A DNA stretch of 64,000 bases from an uncultured Oscillospiraceae bacterium (GCA_900540305.1 UQFL01000001.1:46482-110481); one strand, 5' to 3'. Numbered from the stretch's first letter, positions 8,080 through 16,691 are shown. A program made the numbers and translations. The notes: generated by a model from the sequence alone, not told the origin.

Positions 8080-9342
8080 ATGTCAGAAACAAAATTTACA
8101 AATATAAGTAGTGGCGACGAAGAGGAAAAAGCACTTCTGATTTCCGTTGATACGGGCGAATTTGACGCCGAGGTGTCTGCCGCAGAGCTTGAGGAGCTTG
8201 CCTCAACGGCAGGCGCACGAGTGCTCGCCTGTATGATACAAAAAAGAGAAGCACCCACCGCTTCGTCATATGTAGGAGCAGGCAGACTGCGTGAAATAAG
8301 CGATTTCTGCGGCTCTAACGATGTTGATTTAATTATTGCCGACGGCGAGCTTTCACCCGTTCAGGTGAGAAATATTGAGGACAGCACAGGCGTCAGAGTA
8401 ATTGACAGAACAACGCTGATTCTTGATATATTCGCTAAAAGGGCACGCTCGGCAGAGGGTAAAATTCAGGTTGAGCTGGCTCAGCTTAAATATTCGCTTC
8501 CCCGCCTTACGGGAAAAGGCACAAGTCTTTCAAGGCTCGGAGGCGGAATAGGAACAAGAGGCCCAGGCGAAACAAAACTTGAAACAGATAAACGCCATAT
8601 CAGGCGCAGGATTCAGTGTCTTAACGAAAGTCTTGATAAAATAGAACGCCGCCGTCTTGCAATGCACCGCAGACGGCAGAAAAACGGCGTTGAGGCTGTT
8701 GCGATTGTAGGATATACAAATGTCGGCAAATCAACGCTTATGAACAGGCTTACAAGCGCAGGTGTGCTTGAGGAAAACAAGCTGTTTGCAACCCTTGACC
8801 CAACTGCAAGAAAACTCACCCTGACTGACGGCAGAGAAATTATGCTTATTGATACGGTAGGACTTGTGCGCAGACTTCCTCATCAGCTTGTGGACGCTTT
8901 CCGCTCAACTCTTGAAGAGGCGCTATGGGCAGATGTTATTTTGAATGTGTGCGATGCTTCAAGCCCTGAATGTAACGAGCATATTAAGGTTACAAACGAT
9001 TTGCTGTCCTCGCTTGGATGTGACGGCAAGCCTGTTATAAATGTTATGAACAAATGCGACCTTGTGCCCGAACTTCTCGATTATCCGCTCATAGGCAGAA
9101 GCGTGTGCGTAAGCGCAAAAACAGGGCTCGGAATAGACGAACTCCTTGAGGAAATTTCAACGGCTTTGCCTTACAAAAGGCGCAGGGTAACTGTTCTTGT
9201 TCCGTTTTCAGACGGCTCTGTTCTTTCTGAAATCAGAAAAAACGGCGTTGTCTATTCTGAGGAATATCTTGAAAACGGAGTAAAAATAGACGCTCTTGCC
9301 GATGTTGCCTATCTTGATAAAATAAAAGATTATATTTTATAA
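8080..9342 (+). CDS. hflX: GTPase HflX
   Basis: Ribosome-associated GTPase that splits stalled 70S ribosomes. The N-terminal HflX domain (about 20-205) carries the glycine-rich LGGGIGTRGPGETKLETD stretch. The G domain has the P-loop GYTNVGKS at 211-218, the G3 motif DTVGLVRRLP and the G4 motif NKCD. At 420 residues it is a normal length. It starts 9 bases after the PBP stop; the nearest purine-rich site (GAGG) is far (about 14 bases) from the ATG, so coupling to the upstream gene may drive translation. Confidence 0.95.
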   Translation: MSETKFTNISSGDEEEKALLISVDTGEFDAEVSAAELEELASTAGARVLACMIQKREAPTASSYVGAGRLREISDFCGSNDVDLIIADGELSPVQVRNIEDSTGVRVIDRTTLILDIFAKRARSAEGKIQVELAQLKYSLPRLTGKGTSLSRLGGGIGTRGPGETKLETDKRHIRRRIQCLNESLDKIERRRLAMHRRRQKNGVEAVAIVGYTNVGKSTLMNRLTSAGVLEENKLFATLDPTARKLTLTDGREIMLIDTVGLVRRLPHQLVDAFRSTLEEALWADVILNVCDASSPECNEHIKVTNDLLSSLGCDGKPVINVMNKCDLVPELLDYPLIGRSVCVSAKTGLGIDELLEEISTALPYKRRRVTVLVPFSDGSVLSEIRKNGVVYSEEYLENGVKIDALADVAYLDKIKDYIL

Positions 9343-9364
9343 TTTGTGATTATATTTTCGTTTG

Positions 9365-9392
9365 CCGCCTCATAAGATTTTTTATGAGGTGG
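9365..9392 (+). promoter_or_regulatory. Hairpin masking the ribosome binding site of the DUF4830 gene
   Basis: CCGCCTCATAA (9365-9375) pairs with TTATGAGGTGG (9382-9392), 11 pairs including one G-T, around a 6-nt loop. The 3' arm contains the GAGGTGG Shine-Dalgarno sequence just before the ATG at 9397. It is not followed by a T run, so translation control or mRNA processing is more likely than termination. Confidence 0.6.
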
Positions 9393-9396
9393 TATT

Positions 9397-9867
9397 ATGA
9401 AAATGTTTACTTTAAGGCTTAAGCCGAAAACTATTTTCGGGCTTATTCTTATTGTTACGGGCATTGTTGTTATAGCTATTACTTTCTTTTCAAACCATGT
9501 GGAGGACAGCAGACAGGCGGCAAATTCCGTTGCGGTTGCCACAAACGAGGAAAGAGAACAGTATTTAACTTCGCTCGGATGGGAATTTAATATCGAGTGT
9601 ACTGAAAAGGAAATTATTATTCCTCAGCAGTTCAACGATACATATCAGCAATATAATGAAATTCAAAAAGCGCAGGGCTTTAATTTAGAGGATTACAAGG
9701 GGCAGAGCGCCGTTGTATATACATATAACATTACTAATTACGAGGGCTACGAAAACAGAGATTGCATTTTTGCAAATCTTATTGTCTGCGAGGGAAAACT
9801 TATCGGCGGAGATGTCTGCTCCACTTCCGTTTCGGACGGTTTTATGCAGGGACTTCAAAAACAGTAA
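9397..9867 (+). CDS. DUF4830-type membrane-anchored protein
   Basis: Function unknown. It has 156 residues, a basic start, one membrane span (about 13-31) and an extracellular domain. The outer part, with EREQYLTSLGWEF, IIPQQFNDTYQQYN, YKGQSAVVYTYNI and LIGGDVCS, matches what is remembered of DUF4830 proteins, which are common in Clostridia. It lies between hflX and rsuA in the cell-wall operon. Its ribosome binding site is inside a stem. The family name is from memory of the motif pattern and was not searched. Confidence 0.7.
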   Translation: MKMFTLRLKPKTIFGLILIVTGIVVIAITFFSNHVEDSRQAANSVAVATNEEREQYLTSLGWEFNIECTEKEIIIPQQFNDTYQQYNEIQKAQGFNLEDYKGQSAVVYTYNITNYEGYENRDCIFANLIVCEGKLIGGDVCSTSVSDGFMQGLQKQ

Positions 9868-9912
9868 TTTATCCGCCGCTCGCTTTAAAGCTCTTTTATA
9901 CGGATTTTTTAA

Positions 9913-10626
9913 ATGGATAGAATAGATAAAATAATATCCTCGTCGCTTTCTATAACAAGAAGCGAAGCGAGGGACGCCGTAAAGCACGGCAGGGTTTGTG
10001 TAAACGGAAAAACCGTGAAATCACCTGCCGAAAAGGCGGATGCTCAAAAAGATAAGATAACCGTTGATAATAACGAAATAGTCTTTTGCGAATTTGTGTA
10101 TATTATGATGAATAAGCCTAAGGGCGTTATTTCGTCAACGGACGGGAAAAAGACAAACGAAAAAACAGTTATTGATATTCTGCCTGAAAATATGAAAAGA
10201 AGAAATCTTTTTCCCGCAGGCAGGCTTGATAAGAATACTACGGGTTTTATCCTCATAACTGATGACGGAAAATTTGCCCACGATATTCTAAGCCCGAAAA
10301 AGCATATAAGCAAAACTTATATAGCTGAACTGGACAAACCGTTTGACAGCGAAGTGGAAACGGCGTTTTCAAAGGGCGTTGTAATCGGGGAAGATGTTTG
10401 TCTTCCTGCACTGCTTGAAAGCGTAAACGATAGCAGAACAACTGCAAGGGTTACTATATCTCAGGGAATGTATCATCAGATAAAAAGAATGTTCTCAGTG
10501 TTCGGAATTGAAGTTGTAGAACTCAAAAGAATAAAAATGGGAAAGCTTGAACTTGATGAAAATCTGCTCCCCGGGGAGTGCCGTTACCTCTCAAAGGAAG
10601 AATTAAACCTTATCAAAGAACGATGA
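9913..10626 (+). CDS. RNA pseudouridine synthase, RsuA/RluB/RluE family
   Basis: Isomerises a specific uridine in rRNA to pseudouridine. An S4 RNA-binding domain occupies residues 2-50 (ITRSEARDAVKHGRVCVNGK). The catalytic domain has MNKPKGVISS and GRLDKNTTGFILITDDG with catalytic Asp106. The 237-residue length fits RsuA (16S U516) or a short RluB-like enzyme; which position is modified cannot be told. There is only a weak GGA before the ATG. It is the last gene before a terminator. Confidence 0.9.
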   Translation: MDRIDKIISSSLSITRSEARDAVKHGRVCVNGKTVKSPAEKADAQKDKITVDNNEIVFCEFVYIMMNKPKGVISSTDGKKTNEKTVIDILPENMKRRNLFPAGRLDKNTTGFILITDDGKFAHDILSPKKHISKTYIAELDKPFDSEVETAFSKGVVIGEDVCLPALLESVNDSRTTARVTISQGMYHQIKRMFSVFGIEVVELKRIKMGKLELDENLLPGECRYLSKEELNLIKER

Positions 10627-10638
10627 AATATGTGTTAA

Positions 10639-10683
10639 AATGTCGTCAAACCACTATATATTGTGGTTTTTGGCGGCATTTTT
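10639..10683 (+). terminator. Operon terminator after rsuA-type gene
   Basis: AATGTCGTCAAACCAC and GTGGTTTTTGGCGGCATT form a long imperfect stem around an 8-nt AT-rich loop, ending in TTTTT. It lies 12 bases after the stop codon and would end the FHA-to-rsuA transcript. Confidence 0.75.
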
Positions 10684-10733
10684 GTTGCTTTATGCAAGTT
10701 AAACAAAAAAATACAGAAATTGTTGGAAAAAGC

Positions 10734-10762
10734 TTGCAAAATGATGAAGAGCCTTGTATAAT
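10734..10762 (+). promoter_or_regulatory. Promoter of the CdaR/PucR-type regulator
   Basis: TTGCAA and a perfect TATAAT with a 17-bp spacer. The predicted leader of about 98 bases ends in AGAGGGAGGG before a TTG start. No structured riboswitch was recognised in it. Confidence 0.75.
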
Positions 10763-10866
10763 ATGAACAAGAGAATTGAAACGCTTTTGTGCAATATTTT
10801 ATTTGCATTTTATAAAGAGGGTAAATTCTGTTCAGTATTATGTTATATTAAGAGGGAGGGATTCTT

Positions 10867-11952
10867 TTGCCTAACAGATTATTTCAGGGCATTGTGAATC
10901 AGATGAGAGATACTATGGACCGTAATGTCGGCGTTGTCGATGAAAGCGGTACCGTAATTGCCTGCTCGGAGCTTGGCCAGATAGGCGAAATCCGCAAGGG
11001 CGTTGTTTCAGCTGGTGTTTTTGCCGGACTTCAAACTTGTGTTGACGGCTTTACTTATAAAGCGTTCGGTAGCTCGGTTCACCCCGAATACGCCGTTTGC
11101 GTTGAGGGTACGGACGATATGAGCAAGCGTTACGCTGATATTATTTCCGTTGCCTTAAATCAGATTAAGCAGAATAATGATGAAAAGTTTGATCGCTCAA
11201 ATTTCGTTAAGAATGTTATTCTTGATAATATTCTTCCCGGCGATATTTATATCAAGAGCAGGGAACTTCATTTTAATAACGACGCAACAAGAGTTGTTTT
11301 CATTATCAGAGTTCCCGATAAAACCGATGTTTCCGTATACGATGTTATTCAGAATTTCTTCCCCGATAAAACTAAGGATTTCGTTATAAATGTCAACGAA
11401 ACGGATATTGCACTTGTTAAAGAAGTGCGCCCGAATGTTGAGATGAAAGACCTTGAAAAGCTTGCCCGTTCAATCTGCGATACTCTTTCAACAGAGTTTT
11501 ACTGCAACGCCGTTGTCGGCATAGGCACTTGTGTTACGGGTGTAAAAGACCTTGCACGCTCATTCAAGGAAGCTCAGGTTTCTCTTGAGGTTGGCAAAGT
11601 ATTTGATACCGAACAGCCGATAGCAAGCTATGAAAATCTCGGTATTGCAAGACTTATCTATCAGCTTCCCACAACTCTTTGCGAGATGTATCTCAAGGAA
11701 GTTTTCAAAACGGGTTCAATTGAATCACTTGACCAGGAAACACTTTTCACTATTCAAAAGTTCTTTGAAAACAACCTCAATGTTTCCGAAACAAGCCGTA
11801 AGCTTTTCGTTCATAGAAATACACTTGTTTACAGACTTGAAAAAATCAAGAAGATTACAGGCCTTGACCTCAGAGAGTTTGATGACGCTATCGTTTTCAA
11901 AGTTGCTCTTATGGTTAATAAGTACCTTGAATCAAGTCCTATTAAATATTAA
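10867..11952 (+). CDS. CdaR/PucR-type transcriptional regulator
   Basis: A 361-residue DNA-binding regulator. The N-terminal part (about 1-125) resembles the sugar-diacid recognition domain of CdaR (FQGIVNQMRDTMDRNVGVVD). A middle GGDEF-like/CdaR region follows. The C-terminal PucR helix-turn-helix (about 300-355) has NLNVSETSRKLFVHRNTLVY followed by RLEKIKKITGLDL. The start is TTG with GGGAGGG 6 bases upstream. The gene is alone between promoter and terminator and no diacid catabolic genes are nearby, so its ligand and targets are open. In Clostridia such proteins are often orphan regulators. Confidence 0.85.
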   Translation: MPNRLFQGIVNQMRDTMDRNVGVVDESGTVIACSELGQIGEIRKGVVSAGVFAGLQTCVDGFTYKAFGSSVHPEYAVCVEGTDDMSKRYADIISVALNQIKQNNDEKFDRSNFVKNVILDNILPGDIYIKSRELHFNNDATRVVFIIRVPDKTDVSVYDVIQNFFPDKTKDFVINVNETDIALVKEVRPNVEMKDLEKLARSICDTLSTEFYCNAVVGIGTCVTGVKDLARSFKEAQVSLEVGKVFDTEQPIASYENLGIARLIYQLPTTLCEMYLKEVFKTGSIESLDQETLFTIQKFFENNLNVSETSRKLFVHRNTLVYRLEKIKKITGLDLREFDDAIVFKVALMVNKYLESSPIKY

Positions 11953-11994
11953 AAAATTCCGGAATTTAATATTTCCGGTAATATCTGCTAAAAT

Positions 11995-12028
11995 TCCGGT
12001 AATACATAATTGTGTTGCCGGATTTTTT
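11995..12028 (+). terminator. Terminator of the CdaR-type gene
   Basis: TCCGGTAATAC pairs with GTGTTGCCGGA (11 pairs, two or three G-T) around a 6-nt loop and runs into TTTTTT. Just before it, TTCCGGTAATA occurs once more and AAATTCCGGAATTT (11954-11967) is a perfect palindrome, so this short space has repeated CCGG elements. Confidence 0.75.
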
Positions 12029-12056
12029 CATATACATTTGAAAATCAATTCTTGTG

Positions 12057-12073
12057 TTTACAAAAGCGTTACA
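12057..12073 (-). promoter_or_regulatory. Candidate WalR box upstream of ftsEX
   Basis: On the minus strand the site reads TGTAAC-GCTTT-TGTAAA, which fits the published WalR/YycF consensus of two TGTWAH hexamers separated by 5 bases. A third TTTACA lies at 12077-12082. The box ends 28 bp upstream of the -35 element, suitable for activation. WalR is known to control wall hydrolases and, in some Firmicutes, the FtsEX-linked hydrolase. The assignment rests on consensus match alone. Confidence 0.5.
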
Positions 12074-12101
12074 TAATTTACAAAAAAGCAACAAATATAA
12101 C

Positions 12102-12130
12102 TTGATTTATATCTCGATTTGTTTTATTAT
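12102..12130 (+). promoter_or_regulatory. Promoter of ftsE-ftsX-M23 operon
   Basis: TTGATT (12102-12107) and TATTAT (12125-12130) with a 17-bp spacer. AAGAGG lies before the GTG start of ftsE at 12201. Confidence 0.65.
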
Positions 12131-12200
12131 ATATTAGAGAAAATTTAAAGAATTTTATTCTTCCGCTATTGCGGAATGTTAAGTTAAGAGGTAAAAAATA

Positions 12201-13031
12201 GTGATTGAATTTCGTGATGTTACCAAAGTTTACGGAAGCAACGGAACAAAAGCTCTCAACAATGTAAATATAAAAGTTGAGGACGGGGAATTCGTTTTTG
12301 TTGTAGGTTCTTCCGGAGCAGGTAAAAGTACATTTTTAAAGCTTATTATGCACGAGGAAAAGCCCACAAGCGGCGTTGTTGTTGTCGGCGATTATTCCTC
12401 TGATACCATTAAGAAAAAACAGGTGCCTTATTACAGAAGAACTATGGGCATTGTTTTTCAGGATTTCCGCTTGATACCCAAAATGAGCGTTTATGATAAT
12501 GTTGCGTTTGCAATGCGTGTTATCGGCGCAAAGGAAAAGGAAATCAGAAAAAGAGTGCCTTATATTCTCCAGCTTGTAGGTCTTTCCCACAAGGCACGCT
12601 CAATGCCGAATGAGCTTTCAGGCGGTGAGCAGCAGCGTGTTTCACTCGCAAGAGCGCTTGTAAATAACCCCAAGCTTATCGTTGCGGACGAGCCTACGGG
12701 AAATGTAGACCCTGAAATGAGCCACGAGATTGTTGAAATGCTTACTAAAATCAACAATAACGGCACAACGGTTATCATGGTAACGCATGAGCATTCTCTT
12801 GTTAAGGCGTTTCCTCGCAGAGTAATTGTTATTAAAAACGGCGAAGTTGTTTCGGATACTCCCGACCCCACTCACGCACGCTTTGAATCGGACGAGCCTC
12901 AGAAAGCAACGGATATGTATTTCTTCAATGAAAATGTCAAACTCGGAAATGAGATTGAAGATATTTTTGATTCCATTGAAGACGGAGATTCCGATAATTC
13001 AGAAGACGGTGAAAACGGGGGTGAGGCATAA
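12201..13031 (+). CDS. ftsE: Cell division ATP-binding protein FtsE
   Basis: Cytosolic ATPase of the FtsEX complex, which turns ATP hydrolysis into activation of a peptidoglycan hydrolase outside the membrane. It has Walker A GSSGAGKST (about residues 34-42), the Q-loop VFQDFRLIP, the signature LSGGEQQR, Walker B LIVADEPTGN and the H-loop MVTHEH. The start is GTG with AAGAGG 9 bases upstream. At 276 residues it is about 45 longer than usual because of an acidic C-terminal tail rich in Glu, Asp and Ser. The tail may contact partners, but this is a guess. It overlaps ftsX by one base. Confidence 0.96.
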   Translation: MIEFRDVTKVYGSNGTKALNNVNIKVEDGEFVFVVGSSGAGKSTFLKLIMHEEKPTSGVVVVGDYSSDTIKKKQVPYYRRTMGIVFQDFRLIPKMSVYDNVAFAMRVIGAKEKEIRKRVPYILQLVGLSHKARSMPNELSGGEQQRVSLARALVNNPKLIVADEPTGNVDPEMSHEIVEMLTKINNNGTTVIMVTHEHSLVKAFPRRVIVIKNGEVVSDTPDPTHARFESDEPQKATDMYFFNENVKLGNEIEDIFDSIEDGDSDNSEDGENGGEA

Positions 13032-13951
13032 TGACAAGTTCGAGTTTAAATTACCTCTTTAAAGAGGGCTTCAGAAATATCTGGTCAAACAGAATGATGA
13101 GTATTGCCTCAATCTGTGTTCTTATGAGCTGTCTTGTTCTTATAGGCTGCGCTTCAATGATCTTTCTGAATATTGAATCTTTGCTCGGCAAAATGGAAGA
13201 GCAGAATGTAATCATGGTTTATATAGAGGACGATACTCCGGACGCTGACATTGAAGCTATGGGTACTTCTCTTAAAAATATGAACAACATAAAAGAAGTT
13301 GAATTTGTATCAAAAGAATCAGCTTGGGAAGAACAGCTTTCAACAATGGAAGAGGCTCAGGCTCAGTTCTTTACCGAAATAAGCTCGGATATTCCGCTTC
13401 CTGATGCTTACAAGGTTACTGTTGATGATTTAACTTATTTTGACGATACGGTAAATGAAATAAAACAGCTTCAGCATATTGATACAATCAGGGAAAATAA
13501 GGACCTTGCAGAAAAGCTTCTTACTATACGCCACGGCGTTGAGGTTATTTCCATAATTATTGTTGCAGTATTGCTTGCAATAAGCGTATTTATTATTTCA
13601 AACACAATCAAGCTTACGGTTTACTCAAGAAGACTTGAAATTAGCATTATGAAATCGGTTGGTGCTACAAACAGTTTTGTAAGATTCCCGTTTGTTGTTG
13701 AAGGTATGATTTTGGGAATTATTTCCGGTATTATATCGCTCGGTCTTGTGTGGGCGTTCTATGAATTTGCCGTTAAGCAGTTTGGCGATTTGCTCACTTC
13801 GCTTCAGCTTGAGGCGCTTAATTTCGCTGATTTTGCACTCCCCATGCTCGGTATCTTTATCGGCATAGGTATAATTACGGGTGTAGGCGGCGCATTGATT
13901 TCAATGGGCAAATATCTTAACAAGGAAGGTAGTGAGATAAGTGGCATCTAA
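13031..13951 (+). CDS. ftsX: Cell division protein FtsX
   Basis: Membrane subunit of FtsEX. The 306 residues show the family layout: a cytosolic start with FKEGFRNIWSNRMMSIAS, a first span, a large extracellular loop (about 60-165), then three more spans. The segment YSRRLEISIMKSVGATNSFV is the hallmark of the cytosolic loop that meets FtsE. The outer loop is the known docking site for coiled-coil hydrolases in other species. The next gene, a coiled-coil M23 protein, starts inside its last codons (11-base overlap), which strongly suggests that protein is its partner. Confidence 0.95.
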   Translation: MTSSSLNYLFKEGFRNIWSNRMMSIASICVLMSCLVLIGCASMIFLNIESLLGKMEEQNVIMVYIEDDTPDADIEAMGTSLKNMNNIKEVEFVSKESAWEEQLSTMEEAQAQFFTEISSDIPLPDAYKVTVDDLTYFDDTVNEIKQLQHIDTIRENKDLAEKLLTIRHGVEVISIIIVAVLLAISVFIISNTIKLTVYSRRLEISIMKSVGATNSFVRFPFVVEGMILGIISGIISLGLVWAFYEFAVKQFGDLLTSLQLEALNFADFALPMLGIFIGIGIITGVGGALISMGKYLNKEGSEISGI

Positions 13952-15176
13952 AAATTTAGTAAAAGTTTTTTGTGTAATTTTAAGTGTGTTCATGATGCTT
14001 TCTTCTTCCGTTTCAGTTTATGCTGAATCCATTTCGGATTTAAATGATAAAATCGACAAGATGGAAGAGGAGAACAAGGAACTTGAAAAAGAGCTTAAAC
14101 AGCTTGAAAGCCAAAAGGCAGATAAAGAAGCATATGCAAATGTACTTATGCAGAAGGTTAATGTTCTTAAAGATAAGCTTGATGCACTTGAAGATAGTAA
14201 ATCAGCTCTTGAAAGTGAAATCGACAAAATTGAGGCTGATATAGAACAAACTGTTAAAGAGATTGATGCGGCTCAAAAGGAGATAGACGCTAAGGAAAAA
14301 GAGTTTGAAGGTATTTACTATGAATACTGCCAGCGCCTCAGAGCTATGTATATCTCAGGCAATGTTACAACCCTTGAAATTCTTCTTGAAAGCGGCGATA
14401 TAGGCTCAGTTCTCACTCGTGCAGAAATGGTAAAATGCGTTTCTGAGCAGGACAGCGATACTCTTGATTCTCTTATGAAGAAAATGCAGGAGATTCAGGA
14501 CAAAAAACACGAGATAGAAAAGAACAAGCTTGCTCTTGAGGAAAACAAGAAAACGCTTGATACAAGAAAAGAGGAGCTTCAGGCTTCTATTGATGATTAC
14601 AGTGCTTCTAAAAAAGAACTTGATGCTGAGGTAGCTGAATGTAATGCTGCAATTAAGTCGCTTGATTCAACAAAATCAGAGATTAAGGAAACCATTTCAG
14701 CTAACGAAGAAGAGATGAGGCAGATTGATAACGAAATCAATCAGGCTTTGAATGGCTCAGGAGCAAACAACCCCGGAAGCGATAATTATAACCCCGGAAC
14801 AGGTCAGCTTGCATATCCCACAAGTTACAGAACTATTTCTGCAGGCTATCCCAATTACAGCAGCGGCGCTTATCACGGCGGTGTAGACTGGCCTTGTCCC
14901 ACAGGAACTGCGGTTCATGCGGCGGATTCAGGTGTTGTTGTTATTGCTAAAAGGCTTACATACAGCTACGGCCAGTATATTGTTATTGACCACGGCAACG
15001 GTCTTTCAACACTCTATGCTCATAACAGCTCACTTTGCGTAAGCGTTGGTGACAAGGTATCAAAGGGTCAGCTCATTTCATATTCAGGTTCAACGGGTAA
15101 CTCAACAGGTCCTCACCTCCATTTTGAGGTAAGACTTAACGGTACAAGAGTAAATCCGATGAATTATCTTGGCTGA
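13941..15176 (+). CDS. Coiled-coil M23 peptidoglycan peptidase, likely FtsEX partner (paralog 1)
   Basis: Secreted cell-wall hydrolase. A signal peptide ends near VYA-ES (about residue 28). Residues 30-270 are one long heptad-rich coiled coil, interrupted by a conserved YCQRLRAMYISGN segment. The M23 (LytM) domain occupies 300-411 with complete zinc and catalytic residues: HGGVD (His312, Asp316) and HLHFE (His392, His394). It begins with GTG and overlaps ftsX by 11 bases; GGAAGG lies 11 bases upstream. The architecture matches the FtsEX-activated EnvC, CwlO and PcsB concept, but here the catalytic domain is an intact M23. It is followed by two paralogs. Confidence 0.92.
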   Translation: MASKNLVKVFCVILSVFMMLSSSVSVYAESISDLNDKIDKMEEENKELEKELKQLESQKADKEAYANVLMQKVNVLKDKLDALEDSKSALESEIDKIEADIEQTVKEIDAAQKEIDAKEKEFEGIYYEYCQRLRAMYISGNVTTLEILLESGDIGSVLTRAEMVKCVSEQDSDTLDSLMKKMQEIQDKKHEIEKNKLALEENKKTLDTRKEELQASIDDYSASKKELDAEVAECNAAIKSLDSTKSEIKETISANEEEMRQIDNEINQALNGSGANNPGSDNYNPGTGQLAYPTSYRTISAGYPNYSSGAYHGGVDWPCPTGTAVHAADSGVVVIAKRLTYSYGQYIVIDHGNGLSTLYAHNSSLCVSVGDKVSKGQLISYSGSTGNSTGPHLHFEVRLNGTRVNPMNYLG

Positions 15177-15210
15177 TGATTTAAAATTTAATATTCTTAA
15201 AGGCAAATAA

Positions 15211-15230
15211 TATTTACAACATTGTAAATA
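15211..15230. promoter_or_regulatory. Candidate operator: 20-bp inverted repeat before M23 paralog 2
   Basis: TATTTACAA-CA-TTGTAAATA is a perfect 9-bp inverted repeat with a 2-base centre, just upstream of the -35 element. The 14-mer AAATAATATTTACA also occurs twice (15205-15218 and 15226-15239), exactly 21 bp apart, two helical turns. TTTACA/TGTAAA half sites resemble WalR half sites, but the spacing is not the WalR spacing. Confidence 0.5.
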
Positions 15231-15233
15231 ATA

Positions 15234-15262
15234 TTTACATAACTTATTTAATAATATATAAT
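15234..15262 (+). promoter_or_regulatory. Putative promoter of M23 paralogs 2 and 3
   Basis: TTTACA and a perfect TATAAT are separated by 17 bp. The predicted start of transcription (about 15269) is only some 8 bases before the ATG at 15277, so this promoter would give an almost leaderless mRNA. The element is convincing by sequence, but its use is uncertain. Confidence 0.5.
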
Positions 15263-15276
15263 AGGATGTGGAGTCA

Positions 15277-16668
15277 ATGAAACTTGATAATATGCTAAAA
15301 AAAGGCGTATGCGGTTTATTGGCTTCACTATTTCTTTTTTCAGCAGTATTTTTAATTCAACCGTCTAAAATAATAACTGCTCAAGGTTCTGATATGACTG
15401 CTCAGCAGGAAAAAGCAGCTTTGGAGCAACGAATTAAGGAGACTGAAAATAAACTCAGCGAACTGAGAGAGCAGTCCTCCAATACGCAGGAGTACTTAAA
15501 TACGCTGACAAATAAAATATCTTACCTCAACGAGCAGTATGATTTAGTAAGCAGTGAGGTTGAGAACGATAAAAAGCAGATAGAAACTTTAAAAAAAACT
15601 TATTCAGAAAATGAGAAATCAATAGCAACGGCTAAAGAAAATCTTGTAACGCTTCAGGCGGACTATGATACGGCCGTTGAAGATTTCAACGAAAGTTACG
15701 ATATATATGCTCAGAGAATGAGAGCAATGTATATCAGCGGCGAAACGAATATCATTGTTTTTCTCATTACAAGCCAGGATATTTCCCAGCTTTTAACACG
15801 CCTTGAAATGATAAAGCGCATTTCCGAAATGGATGCAAAACTTCTCTCTCAAATCGACAGCGAGATAGAGAACATTCAGCTTTCAAAGGAAAACATTTCC
15901 AAGGAACAGCAGGAACTTGAGCAGTCGCAGATAAATCTGAAAAATACACAGACGGCTCTTGAAAAAGCGCTTCCCGAGCTTGAGGAAAAGCAAAACGAGC
16001 TTGCAGATAAAAAAACAGAGCTTGATAAAGAACGCTCAGAGGCAAATTCGCTTTTGCTTTCGCTCAATGAAGAAACGGGAAATTATACGGAATTTTTGAT
16101 AGATGATAAAGCGGCTATGGCGGAGATTGACGCCGCTATTGAAGACGCCGCAGACAAATATCAGGACGAAACAACAACTCAAAAGCCCACCGAAGGCGGC
16201 GGGGATGACTCTCAGCAGACAACCGCAAAGCCTGATACGGGCAGTAAATATATCAGCTTAACATATCCCGTCCCCTCCCAAACTAAAATAACCTGCGCAT
16301 TTGGGGAATACTCAGGTCACAGCGGAGTGGATTTCAGTTGCCCCACGGGCTCTGATGTTGTGGCGGCTGAATCGGGAACTGTAATTATTTCCGCAGACCT
16401 AAAAAATCCTGACGGAACTTACAGAAGCTACGGCAGATATATTGTTATAATGCACGATAAAACAACTTCATCGGGCGACGCGGTTTATACACTGTACGCC
16501 CACAACTCCGAAAGGCTTGTTTCTGCCGGAACTTATGTTCAAAAAGGGCAGAAGATAGCCGAATCGGGCTCTACGGGAAATTCAACGGGTCCGCATTGTC
16601 ATTTTGAAGTGCGTACTCCAAATTCAAGCTATTCAGCCTGCAAAGACCCTGCGATTTATCTCCCGTAA
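15277..16668 (+). CDS. Coiled-coil M23 peptidoglycan peptidase (paralog 2)
   Basis: Same layout as the previous gene: signal peptide (first about 37 residues), coiled coil to about residue 280 containing YAQRMRAMYISGE, a Thr/Gln/Gly-rich linker, and a C-terminal M23 domain with GHSGVDF, LYAHNS and GPHCHFEVR. Metal ligands are complete. The ATG at 15277 is preferred over an in-frame GTG at 15268 because AGGATG is correctly spaced from the ATG and nothing lies before the GTG. Product 463 residues. A separate promoter with an operator-like repeat precedes it, so it may be regulated apart from ftsEX. Confidence 0.9.
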   Translation: MKLDNMLKKGVCGLLASLFLFSAVFLIQPSKIITAQGSDMTAQQEKAALEQRIKETENKLSELREQSSNTQEYLNTLTNKISYLNEQYDLVSSEVENDKKQIETLKKTYSENEKSIATAKENLVTLQADYDTAVEDFNESYDIYAQRMRAMYISGETNIIVFLITSQDISQLLTRLEMIKRISEMDAKLLSQIDSEIENIQLSKENISKEQQELEQSQINLKNTQTALEKALPELEEKQNELADKKTELDKERSEANSLLLSLNEETGNYTEFLIDDKAAMAEIDAAIEDAADKYQDETTTQKPTEGGGDDSQQTTAKPDTGSKYISLTYPVPSQTKITCAFGEYSGHSGVDFSCPTGSDVVAAESGTVIISADLKNPDGTYRSYGRYIVIMHDKTTSSGDAVYTLYAHNSERLVSAGTYVQKGQKIAESGSTGNSTGPHCHFEVRTPNSSYSACKDPAIYLP

Positions 16669-16691
16669 AAATTTTTAAGGGGTGCTTTGCC

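Noticed and set aside
10627..10866. Riboswitch or small RNA in the 240-base gap before the CdaR-type gene
   Set aside because: The gap is accounted for by a terminator, a clear promoter and an unstructured leader; no known aptamer motif was found.
15268..15276. GTG at 15268 as start of M23 paralog 2
   Set aside because: No ribosome binding site precedes it; the ATG at 15277 is correctly placed after AGGATG.
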